The position numbers and the translations under genes are program-made. A stretch of DNA of 15,171 nucleotides from DATLYB01 sp964502525 (GTDB lineage: Bacteria > Bacteroidota > Bacteroidia > Chitinophagales > CAIOSU01): NCBI GenBank assembly GCA_964502525.1, contig CAZCXH010000121.1:1-15171 (forward strand). Reading direction: 5' to 3'. Of the stretch, positions 1-6,038 are shown piece by piece. Within the stretch, counting starts at the first letter, position 1. Each line of letters starts with the position of its first letter. The notes below the pieces were generated by a model. It was not told the DNA's origin. It saw only the letters and a list, made by a program, of their open reading frames with translations, and did no database searches.

Positions 1-122
1 ACAATAACAATAACAATAACAATAACAATAACAATAACAATAACAATAACAACAATAACAACAATAACAACAATAACAACAACACTAACAACAATAACAA
101 TAACAATAACAACAACAATAAC
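1..122 (+). repeat. AAT/AAC trinucleotide microsatellite encoding poly-Asn
   Basis: The first 122 bases are almost only AAT and AAC triplets, in phase with the downstream T9SS reading frame, giving 27 Asn, one Thr and 12 Asn. The array runs off the left edge, so its full length is unknown. Being a triplet repeat, length changes would keep the frame. Confidence 0.95.
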
Positions 123-554
123 TCATGCACACGGACATCTGATTGCAATGACCATGATGCCTGCACCAAAGACTGGTGCAACAAAGGGCGGTGTTATAAT
201 GTGCCCATCACAACGGATAATTGCGACAATACCGCCAACAAAGAATCTGGCGACAACAGCGATGGTAGCAGTCTTGAGAGGGAAGAAAATGAAGTTAATA
301 TAACGGCTTATCCCAACCCGTTCAGCGAGGATGTGACCATAGGGCTGTCGCTCAGGCATGATTCCCGCGTGAAGGTGGAGATAGCCAACCTTGAAGGCAG
401 GATTGTGAGCTTGCTGTTTGAGGGAAGCGTCAAAGCCAACGAGCCGCAGCAATACAAGTTCCGGGCGGAATCAATCCCGGCAGGAATGTATTTCTACCGC
501 GTGATCACGGAATCAGGAAACGTGGAAAACAGGAAGTTGCTGCTTGTGAAATAA
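3..554 (+). CDS. T9SS-sorted secreted protein, C-terminal part (5' end outside window)
   Basis: The frame is open from the left edge and ends at TAA 552-554, so this is the last 183 residues of a longer protein. In order it shows a near-pure Asn run of 40 codons (3-122, one Thr), a Cys-rich segment (123-240) with spacing like the Dictyostelium CTDC repeat (DxCNDxDACTKDWC, then GRCYNVP), an acidic linker, and a terminal domain of about 80 residues starting at YPNPF (near 310) and ending PAGMYFYRV...RKLLLVK. That last domain is a textbook type IX secretion C-terminal sorting signal, which sends the protein through the outer membrane for surface anchoring or release. The function of the mature protein is unknown because its main domain lies upstream. 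A hairpin terminator follows 25 bases later. The sorting domain is certain; the CTDC assignment is by cysteine spacing only. Confidence 0.88.
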   Translation, partial: NNNNNNNNNNNNNNNNNNNNNNNNNNNTNNNNNNNNNNNNSCTRTSDCNDHDACTKDWCNKGRCYNVPITTDNCDNTANKESGDNSDGSSLEREENEVNITAYPNPFSEDVTIGLSLRHDSRVKVEIANLEGRIVSLLFEGSVKANEPQQYKFRAESIPAGMYFYRVITESGNVENRKLLLVK

Positions 555-578
555 AAGTGTGCCATGATGGCGTTGAAT

Positions 579-612
579 AAATCCCGGTGTGATGAAACAT
601 GCCGGGATTTTT
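579..612 (+). terminator. Rho-independent terminator after the T9SS gene
   Basis: A perfect 9-bp inverted repeat (AAATCCCGG at 579-587, CCGGGATTT at 602-610) can be extended through four further pairs, two of them G-T, to a 6-base loop. The right arm runs into five T (608-612). It lies 25 bases after the stop codon. Confidence 0.75.
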
Positions 613-656
613 ACATTGGTACTCTTTGTTATCCTCTCCGCCATTTTCTTCTCCCC

Positions 657-677
657 TGAGGCGGACGTCCGCCCTCA
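657..677. repeat. GC-rich palindrome
   Basis: The core GGCGGACGTCCGCC (660-673) is a perfect 14-bp palindrome, and with one bulged C the arms extend to TGAGG and CCTCA. It sits in the spacer before the ParA-like gene. It shares an AGGC...GCCT layout with small hairpins at 13361-13379 and 14089-14102, so it may belong to a dispersed REP-like family. Confidence 0.55.
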
Positions 678-786
678 TATCAAATAACGGAATTATCGAA
701 TTAGAGTTATCAAGATTTGGCATGTTAATAACTCAAAGGGCAATTTAAAATATGCCTGGTCAATTTTAAATAAAAAGCCTTGCGCC

Positions 787-1473
787 ATGACCAAAGTTGT
801 GTCCTTTATCAACCGGAAGGGCGGCACCGGTAAAACAACAAGCGCCATCAACACTGCCACTGCTTTGCGGGAGATGGGTTTTGAGGTGACGCTGATGGAG
901 ACAGATACCAACTACTCGTTGAGCCACGTGCGCATGCGGGAGCTTGAAACGAGTGGCGAGGGAGGCGGGAGGTATCCCGAACTGATGCAGACCGAGGAGC
1001 ATACCGCTGAAAGGCTCATCAAGGCGTTTCGTAAAAACATGATTGACGTGGTGATTGTTGACGGAACTGCCAACATGAGCACCGAAGCCGTGCGCAGCAT
1101 CAGCGCCAACAGCGACATTGTGGTGGTGCCCACAAGCCTTTCGGAGGTGGAGGTGATGGTGTCGGAAAGCACGCTGAACGATATTGCGCAGGTGAGGCTG
1201 GAGCGCCCTAACCTGAAGGTGGTGCTGCTCGCCAACCGGGTGCACTTCCTGATGGCGCACGAAACGGTGTATGATGCGCTGGAGCGCCTGCATACGCCCG
1301 TGCTCGATGTGCACATCCCCAACTTCAAGCAATATACGTACCTCAACACGCGTACGCCTGCCGAGTGTTACCGTGACGTGGCGGCAAACATCCTGAAGCT
1401 GTTTGCGGATATGCCGGAGCCCTCTGCGAGCAGCGCCAGTGCCGGCATTGTGGAAACGGTGCCGGTATTTTAA
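787..1473 (+). CDS. ParA/MinD-family ATPase without a ParB partner
   Basis: A 228-residue P-loop ATPase of the ParA/Soj/MinD group, which dimerises on ATP and usually positions DNA or protein cargo. The deviant Walker A motif KGGTGKTT (residues 11-18) has the signature Lys11 and Lys16. The usual DxD of Walker A' appears as E38-T-D40, keeping the second Asp. Walker B is DVVIVDG with Asp92. The length fits short ParF-like ParA proteins without an N-terminal DNA-binding domain. The last 20 residues are low-complexity (Ser/Ala-rich). No ParB-like or ribbon-helix-helix gene follows: the next gene is RNase HI on the other strand. It may be a plasmid or integrative-element remnant or a chromosomal orphan cargo-positioning ATPase; the sequence does not decide. 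Start ATG 787 is chosen because MTKVVSFINRKGG is the canonical N-terminus. Confidence 0.85.
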   Translation: MTKVVSFINRKGGTGKTTSAINTATALREMGFEVTLMETDTNYSLSHVRMRELETSGEGGGRYPELMQTEEHTAERLIKAFRKNMIDVVIVDGTANMSTEAVRSISANSDIVVVPTSLSEVEVMVSESTLNDIAQVRLERPNLKVVLLANRVHFLMAHETVYDALERLHTPVLDVHIPNFKQYTYLNTRTPAECYRDVAANILKLFADMPEPSASSASAGIVETVPVF

Positions 1474-1490
1474 TTGTTAGTTGCGTATTC

Positions 1491-1518
1491 ATCATCCATC
1501 ATCCATCATCCATCATCA
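1491..1518 (+). repeat. 7-bp tandem repeat, 4 copies of ATCATCC
   Basis: Three exact copies of ATCATCC and a fourth ending in A lie between the converging ParA-like and RNase HI genes. The rest of the spacer (1474-1658) shows no gene or clear terminator. Confidence 0.85.
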
Positions 1519-1658
1519 GTTATTCGTTAATCCGTTAAGGGTAGTTCTGAAAATTGCTCTTTTTATCGCTTCATCCCTTTTCTCTCCAGAAGGTGTGAAA
1601 AAAGCCCATGCGTGAAATGACGGAAACGGACATCATCATAGCTCGGTTGCCGGTTTGC

Positions 1659-2114
1659 TCAAATCTCCGAAACATACCCCCTGTCAACGTGCAGATGTCC
1701 TCCCTGCGCGGCAGCCACCGCCATCTCATCGCAGCGCTCGTTGTAGGGGTGGTTGTTATGGCCGCGGATCCATTCAAAGCGAACGTTATGTTTGTTGTAT
1801 GAATCGAGAAAGCGCAGCCACAGGTCTTTGTTCTTTTTGCCCTTGAACCCTTTTTTCACCCAATCGAACAGCCATCCTTTCTCCACGGCATCCACGACAT
1901 ATTTTGAGTCGGAAACCACGAGCACGTCTTGCCTGTCTTTTGTCAGCGCTTCCAGCCCGGCTATCACCGCCATCAGTTCCATGCGGTTGTTGGTGGTGAG
2001 GCGGTAGCCTCCGGAAAGTTCTTTTGCATGGCTGCCATATTTCAAAATGACGCCATATCCTCCGGGACCAGGATTACCCTGCGCTGCGCCATCGGTGTAG
2101 ATTTCAACTTGCAT
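1659..2114 (-). CDS. rnhA: Ribonuclease HI
   Basis: This 151-residue protein degrades the RNA strand of RNA-DNA hybrids (R-loops, Okazaki primers). All family landmarks are present. Numbered from an ATG 15 bases further upstream, the catalytic acids are Asp13 (IYTDGAA), Glu51 (NRMELMA), Asp74 (VSDSKYV) and Asp134 (CDEMA), with His124 in RGHNNHPYNERCDE. I start at the second ATG (2114), giving MQVEIYTDG, because a TACTTTTG promoter box (2119-2126, minus) overlaps the first ATG at 2129; the longer form cannot be excluded. The gene is divergent from the transporter at 2194, with an 11-bp inverted repeat between them. The length and the basic loop with GWLFDWVKKGFKGKKN are typical of bacterial type 1 enzymes. 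Confidence 0.95.
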   Translation of the reverse strand: MQVEIYTDGAAQGNPGPGGYGVILKYGSHAKELSGGYRLTTNNRMELMAVIAGLEALTKDRQDVLVVSDSKYVVDAVEKGWLFDWVKKGFKGKKNKDLWLRFLDSYNKHNVRFEWIRGHNNHPYNERCDEMAVAAAQGGHLHVDRGYVSEI

Positions 2115-2118
2115 CGGG

Positions 2119-2126
2119 CAAAAGTA
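2119..2126 (-). promoter_or_regulatory. Bacteroidota -7 box upstream of rnhA
   Basis: On the minus strand TACTTTTG matches TAnnTTTG exactly and lies four bases before the ATG at 2114. No -33 TTG element is seen at the usual distance, so transcription from here would give an almost leaderless message. It is the main argument for the downstream start. Confidence 0.4.
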
Positions 2127-2143
2127 CATTGGTTAACCTCAAT

Positions 2144-2176
2144 AAACCTGTCAGATTTTGGAAACCTGACAGGTTT
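2144..2176. repeat. Perfect 11-bp inverted repeat between divergent genes
   Basis: AAACCTGTCAG (2144-2154) and CTGACAGGTTT (2166-2176) are exact reverse complements around an 11-base loop. The element lies between the rnhA start and the transporter start at 2194. From general knowledge, AAACCTGACAGGTTT-like elements are common dispersed repeats in Bacteroidota genomes; an operator role is possible but unproven. Confidence 0.8.
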
Positions 2177-2193
2177 GGCTATTTTACAGGCGG

Positions 2194-3006
2194 ATGGAAA
2201 ACGTCAAAGTCGTTCACAACAAATCGAGCAGGCTTTTCATCTTCCTCGGAGGTTTTTTCATCGCGAATGCGCTGGTGGCTGAGTTTATCGGGGTGAAGAT
2301 ATTTTCACTGGAGCGCACACTGGGCTTCGGGCCGATGAGGATGATGATTTTCGGAAGGGAGCAGTCCTTCGATCTGACGGCTGGGGTGCTGCTGTGGCCA
2401 TTTGTATTTGTGCTTACTGATATTATCAATGAATATTATGGGAAAAGGGGAGTGCGGCTGCTTTCGTTTTTGACGGTCGGGTTGATTTCCTATGCCTTCC
2501 TGATGTTTTACATGGGCATCAGCACGGTGCCTGCCGAATGGTGGCCCCAATCACACATCAATCCACAATTGCCGGCAGCGCAGCAGGAGGTGATACGCTT
2601 GAAGGTGAGCGATTTTGACTATGCCTACAGGTTGGTTTTCGGGCAGGGGCTTTGGATCATCATCGGCTCGCTCGTTGCTTTTTTGATCGGGCAGATTGTG
2701 GACGTGTCTGTGTTTCACCGGCTGAAAAAAGTTACGGGTGAAAAGAGCATCTGGCTGAGGGCGACAGGTTCAACGTTCGTGTCACAGTTCATTGACAGCT
2801 TCGTAGTGCTCTTTATCGCGTTTTATATCGGGGCAGGCTGGGATTTGCCGCTCGTGCTGGCGATAGGAGTGAAAAACTACATCTACAAGTTCGTCATGGC
2901 GATTCTGCTGACGCCTCTGATCTACCTTCTGCATTACCTTGTTGAAAGCTATCTCGGCAGGGAACTGGCAACGGAATTGAAGGACTATGCGCTGGAAACC
3001 AGTTGA
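2194..3006 (+). CDS. yhhQ: Queuosine precursor transporter, YhhQ/VUT family
   Basis: A 270-residue inner-membrane protein of the VUT_1 (former DUF165) family, whose characterised members take up 7-deazaguanine precursors (preQ0/preQ1) for queuosine synthesis. About six hydrophobic helices are visible: near residues 14-38, 60-78, 88-108, 150-172, 198-220 and 226-252. Family hallmarks include FVLTDIINEYYGKRGVR after the second helix, LRATGSTFVSQFIDSFVV, and IGVKNYIYKFVMAILLTPLIY near the end. The loop at 112-140 (WWPQSHINPQLPAAQQE) fits the family. Start ATG 2194 gives a short polar N-terminus before the first helix. No other queuosine gene is in the window, so its substrate is inferred from the family only. 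Confidence 0.9.
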   Translation: MENVKVVHNKSSRLFIFLGGFFIANALVAEFIGVKIFSLERTLGFGPMRMMIFGREQSFDLTAGVLLWPFVFVLTDIINEYYGKRGVRLLSFLTVGLISYAFLMFYMGISTVPAEWWPQSHINPQLPAAQQEVIRLKVSDFDYAYRLVFGQGLWIIIGSLVAFLIGQIVDVSVFHRLKKVTGEKSIWLRATGSTFVSQFIDSFVVLFIAFYIGAGWDLPLVLAIGVKNYIYKFVMAILLTPLIYLLHYLVESYLGRELATELKDYALETS

Positions 3007-3020
3007 AGAAACAAGTGTTA

Positions 3021-3461
3021 TTACTTTTCCAATTTCCAGCGCAGCGTGGCAAAAGCATCTGCGCTTGCCGATGGAAAGATAAATTTGAGATAATAAGGCC
3101 CTTCCAGCGTCATGGATTTTCTGTGCAAATCGGCAATCTTCAGGGATATGCCCTGGGAATTGAAAATAGCGCTGGAGTCATCAATTACAAGGGTTTCGTC
3201 ATCTTCCGAGAGCTGATAGGTTCCGGTGGACAAATCAGTAACAACATCGTTTTTCAAAAAATATGTTTCGACAGTTCCTTCCTCATAAAAAATAATTTTC
3301 ACCTGATTGGTATCGAGGAGATTGTGCCAGGAGTCCAGCGAATCAGATGGAATTTCCTTTATCTCCTTAACGATCCAGGTTCCTTCAAGCCTTTTCTGCG
3401 ACACTTTGCTGCAAGAAGAGAACATCAGCGCGATGACGGCAAGGATAAATGTGTTTTTCAT
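3021..3461 (-). CDS. Small lipocalin-like lipoprotein
   Basis: A 146-residue protein with a lipoprotein signal: MKNTFILAVIALMFSSCSK, where SSC puts the lipidated Cys at residue 17. The mature part starts with LEGTWIVKEI, the typical opening of Bacteroidota lipocalin-like (calycin, DUF4923/Lipocalin_4 style) lipoproteins, and continues with alternating beta strands (VKIIFYEEGTVETYF, GTYQLSEDDETLVID, SLKIADLHRKSMTLEG). This fits an eight-stranded barrel on an envelope membrane. Substrate and role are unknown. It converges with the transporter gene, leaving only 14 bases between the stop codons. Confidence 0.75.
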   Translation of the reverse strand: MKNTFILAVIALMFSSCSKVSQKRLEGTWIVKEIKEIPSDSLDSWHNLLDTNQVKIIFYEEGTVETYFLKNDVVTDLSTGTYQLSEDDETLVIDDSSAIFNSQGISLKIADLHRKSMTLEGPYYLKFIFPSASADAFATLRWKLEK

Positions 3462-3520
3462 GAAAGTTGAGCTATAGCTGTTAGATGTTGGAATGTTGGA
3501 AATGCCTAAGAACGTTCAAA

Positions 3521-3554
3521 TCTAACATCTAACATCTAATATCTAACATCTAAC
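3521..3554 (+). repeat. 7-bp tandem repeat (TCTAACA)n running into a promoter box
   Basis: Nearly five copies of TCTAACA (third copy TCTAATA), the last one merging with the TAACTTTG box at 3551. A partial inverted copy (GTTAGATGTTGG) lies at 3480-3491, so the spacer can also fold back. Confidence 0.85.
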
Positions 3555-3558
3555 TTTG
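3551..3558 (+). promoter_or_regulatory. Bacteroidota -7 box upstream of the thioesterase gene
   Basis: TAACTTTG is an exact match to TAnnTTTG, 15 bases before the ATG at 3574. The upstream region where a -33 TTG would lie is the TCTAACA array and holds no clear TTG. Confidence 0.55.
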
Positions 3559-3573
3559 GCTTAAACAAAATTA

Positions 3574-4083
3574 ATGATCCAGAAGCATCCCAAAGATTCC
3601 GAAACCATCATGACGGAGATCGTCTTGCCCAATGATACCAATACGCTTGGGAACCTGCGCGGGGGGAAAATTCTGCACTGGATGGACATCGCTTCCGCCA
3701 TCAGTTGCGGAAAGCATGCCCATTCAACGGTAGTCACTGTTTCGGTTGATAACGTTTCGTTTCAAAACCCGATCAAACTGGGAGATGTCGTGACCATTAA
3801 GGCAAAGGTCACGCGTGTTTTTCGCACGTCCATGGAATGCTTCATTGATGTGTGGGCTGAAAATCTGCCTTCGCGAACAAGGTATAAGTGCAACGAAGCA
3901 TTTTACACGTTTGTCGCGCTCGACAGCAACGGGCATCCGAAAGCTGTGCCTGCGATAGTTCCTGAAACAGATGATGAAAAAACAATGTTCGATGGGGCGT
4001 TAAAGAGAAGGGACCTGCGCCTTGTGCTTGCAGGAAGGATGAAGCCTCATGAGGCAAAAGAATTGAAGACGCTGTTCAATTGA
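3574..4083 (+). CDS. Acyl-CoA thioesterase, hotdog fold (YciA/BACH type)
   Basis: A 169-residue single hotdog-domain enzyme that hydrolyses acyl-CoA to free acid and CoA in the cytoplasm. The family signature is clear: VLPNDTNTLGNLRGGKILHWMD (in pieces, residues 17-38), with conserved Asn and Gly residues and Asp38 as the usual catalytic acid. It is followed by the beta-strand block TVSVDNVSFQNPIKLGDVV (about 53-71), which shapes the CoA site. The basic C-terminal tail is usual for the YkhA/YciA group. The gene ends in TGA 4081-4083 and directly abuts the stop of the minus-strand M16-like gene at 4084. Chain-length preference cannot be told from sequence. Confidence 0.9.
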   Translation: MIQKHPKDSETIMTEIVLPNDTNTLGNLRGGKILHWMDIASAISCGKHAHSTVVTVSVDNVSFQNPIKLGDVVTIKAKVTRVFRTSMECFIDVWAENLPSRTRYKCNEAFYTFVALDSNGHPKAVPAIVPETDDEKTMFDGALKRRDLRLVLAGRMKPHEAKELKTLFN

Positions 4084-5850
4084 CTACCGGTTTGTAATTA
4101 CCTGGCTGAAGTGCGCATATTGAAAGGGCTCCGTTTCACCGGCAGCCCTTGCAAGATTGCCGGTGCCGGACAATCGCCTGGAATCAATTCCCGCTTCGGT
4201 TAGCTTTTTAATGAGCGTCATGGAACGGTAAACATCCAGCCTGAATTTCTTTTTTTTGATGAGGCTGGGCGGATTTAAGATAAACTGGCCGCCCAGGGCA
4301 TTTACCCACTCAAGCATGGCTTTGTCGCTTACCTTCAGCAGTTCGTCCTTGTGGCACACACCGTTCACTTTTATCACTAATTCAGGATTGATTTTCAGAA
4401 ATTGTACGAGGCTGTTAAACGTGCTGTCATCGCTTTTGCCGGAGAAAGCTGCAGAGTTTTTCAGAAAATTGATGCGGTAGGAGCTGATTTCACCACCGGT
4501 GGGAGTGAACACGCTGTCAACTCCTGTGCTGTTCCTCGCTTCCTGCCGGATGGAAAGGCCGGCAACATAATGCCTTTTGTAGAAATATTTGTTGAACAGA
4601 TTCATCATGTCGTTCGTAGTAACTGAACGGATGCTGTCTTCGAAAGTGCTGTAATCATTCAGCGTTACGCTCGACCAGAACTTGATGATCTGAGAAACAT
4701 GCTCCTGGCCTGACCGCCTGGCACGGTAGTTTGCAATCACAGACTCTTTGCCAAGATTAAGTTCGTCCTCGCCAAAAATGCTGTCACTTGCTCCGGTGAG
4801 GAATGCGTGAAAACATTCGTAACCAGAAGCGATATCATTTTCCTCCGGGGTCAATTCAAACGTAATCTGGCTGATATATTTTGCGAGGTCGTTGTGGAGG
4901 CTGACCGAAGCAAGTCCGCAGCTATCCGCAAGGTAGCGGTGAATTTTTGAGGCAGGGCTTGAAATGATTCCCGATAAAACCAGGGCGCAGTAGTTGCTCC
5001 GCCTGTCTTCGTAGGTGTTCGGTCCAGGATAAGCTATTCTGAAAAAGGGAGCCTGCGTTCCGGGATTCTCGTCTATCAACTGCATGGAATGAAGGATTAA
5101 CCGGTAGTTCGGAGCCGGAAAGCGCGTGAAGGGATTGATGGTGCAGCGTTTCCAATCTTGAAAAGTTTTGTCAACGAGGTCGTATGTTGATTTTTGCTCT
5201 ATGTTTCCTTTGATGACCATGAAGCAGTTTCCCGGGCAGAAATATCTTTCCCGCAGATTGCTGATTTTATCGGGTATGAGCGCCATTGTAGAATCATTCC
5301 ATTCGGTGATAGTCGTTCGCTTCTTGTAATCGTTTTCCCAAAGGGCCTGGCCTATTTTCTGAGCCAATCCTGACGATGGATCCAGAAGCCTGTATTGGTA
5401 CTCGCTGTTCGACAAATCAGCCGCTTCTTTTATCTCGCTGTCCGAAAAAGGCAATGAAACAGTTTGATGAACTATCTGCAGCACTTTTTCCAGGCGGCTT
5501 CTGGGAAAAATCAAGCGGATGGAAACATACTCGTATGTGGTTTCCGTAAAAATGGAAACCGCAGAAGAATCTTCATGTTCGGGAATATTTTTCCGGAGTT
5601 GTTCGATCAGCCGTTTGTTCACTATCTTCTCGTAGATGTAAGACAATCCGTGAAAGGCGTCTCTTTCGGTTAATGAACCGCATTGAAAAACAATGCCGAG
5701 CGACATCGCCTTTTCCGCAGGGTCCTGCACCACCATCAGGTCCATGCGATTGGTGAGGCTGAAGAAATATTCGTTTTTAGCGAGAAAATCCTGAGCGGAA
5801 ACCGCAGAAGCCATCACTAACAATATTCCGCAGAGCAACCGTTTCTTCAT
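4084..5850 (-). CDS. Degenerate M16 (insulinase-like) domain fused to an OmpA-like domain
   Basis: A 588-residue exported protein. Residues 1-19 form a Sec signal (MKKRLLCGILLVMASAVSA, cleavage before QDF). Residues about 25-450 have the two-lobe M16 layout: an N-terminal strand block (IVFQCGSLTERDAFHGLSYIYEKIV) and a second lobe starting near APFFRIAYPGP. The zinc motif HxxEH is replaced by Y71-I-Y-E74-K75: both His ligands are lost and only Glu remains, so peptidase activity is unlikely. From residue 458 (YRINFLKNSAAF) to the end the pattern is OmpA-like (NPELVIKVNG, then AGIDSRRLSGTGNL), but the usual GHTD loop is altered to GVCHKDE. A periplasmic scaffold or adaptor role at the cell wall is inferred. 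The family assignment of the first part is by strand pattern; the OmpA-like end is somewhat clearer. Confidence 0.7.
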   Translation of the reverse strand: MKKRLLCGILLVMASAVSAQDFLAKNEYFFSLTNRMDLMVVQDPAEKAMSLGIVFQCGSLTERDAFHGLSYIYEKIVNKRLIEQLRKNIPEHEDSSAVSIFTETTYEYVSIRLIFPRSRLEKVLQIVHQTVSLPFSDSEIKEAADLSNSEYQYRLLDPSSGLAQKIGQALWENDYKKRTTITEWNDSTMALIPDKISNLRERYFCPGNCFMVIKGNIEQKSTYDLVDKTFQDWKRCTINPFTRFPAPNYRLILHSMQLIDENPGTQAPFFRIAYPGPNTYEDRRSNYCALVLSGIISSPASKIHRYLADSCGLASVSLHNDLAKYISQITFELTPEENDIASGYECFHAFLTGASDSIFGEDELNLGKESVIANYRARRSGQEHVSQIIKFWSSVTLNDYSTFEDSIRSVTTNDMMNLFNKYFYKRHYVAGLSIRQEARNSTGVDSVFTPTGGEISSYRINFLKNSAAFSGKSDDSTFNSLVQFLKINPELVIKVNGVCHKDELLKVSDKAMLEWVNALGGQFILNPPSLIKKKKFRLDVYRSMTLIKKLTEAGIDSRRLSGTGNLARAAGETEPFQYAHFSQVITNR

Positions 5851-5855
5851 GCGGG

Positions 5856-5863
5856 CAAAGCTA
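5856..5863 (-). promoter_or_regulatory. Bacteroidota -7 box upstream of the M16-OmpA gene
   Basis: On the minus strand TAGCTTTG matches TAnnTTTG exactly, five bases before the ATG at 5850. No convincing -33 element was found. The remaining spacer 5864-6008 shows no other feature. Confidence 0.45.
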
Positions 5864-6008
5864 AATAATTTAGAAGGGAGATAAATCCCGAAGCAAGTGC
5901 GAAAAGCAAACCATGATCGGCTCGAAGAACTCCGGACTCCTTCATAGGATATCCGTCAAACGGGCAGGTACCGTCCTTTGCAGTTCAGTACAATGCTTCT
6001 ATGGATTT

Positions 6009-6038
6009 TGCAATGATCCTCCTGATGGATCAATTGCA
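6009..6038 (-). terminator. Hairpin over the stop codon of the SGNH gene
   Basis: TGCAATGATCC (6009-6019) pairs with GGATCAATTGCA (6027-6038) with one bulged base and a 7-base loop; the stop codon (6030-6032) lies in the stem. No T-run follows on the minus strand, so termination is only possible, not clear. Confidence 0.35.

Noticed and set aside
766..1349. Long minus-strand open frames opposite the ParA-like gene
   Set aside because: Shadows of a GC-rich coding sequence; His-rich or Ser-rich translations without family features.
1491..1518. CRISPR-like array
   Set aside because: Units of 7 bp without spacers; a simple tandem repeat. The same holds for 3521-3554 and the 21-bp array at 12532-12657.
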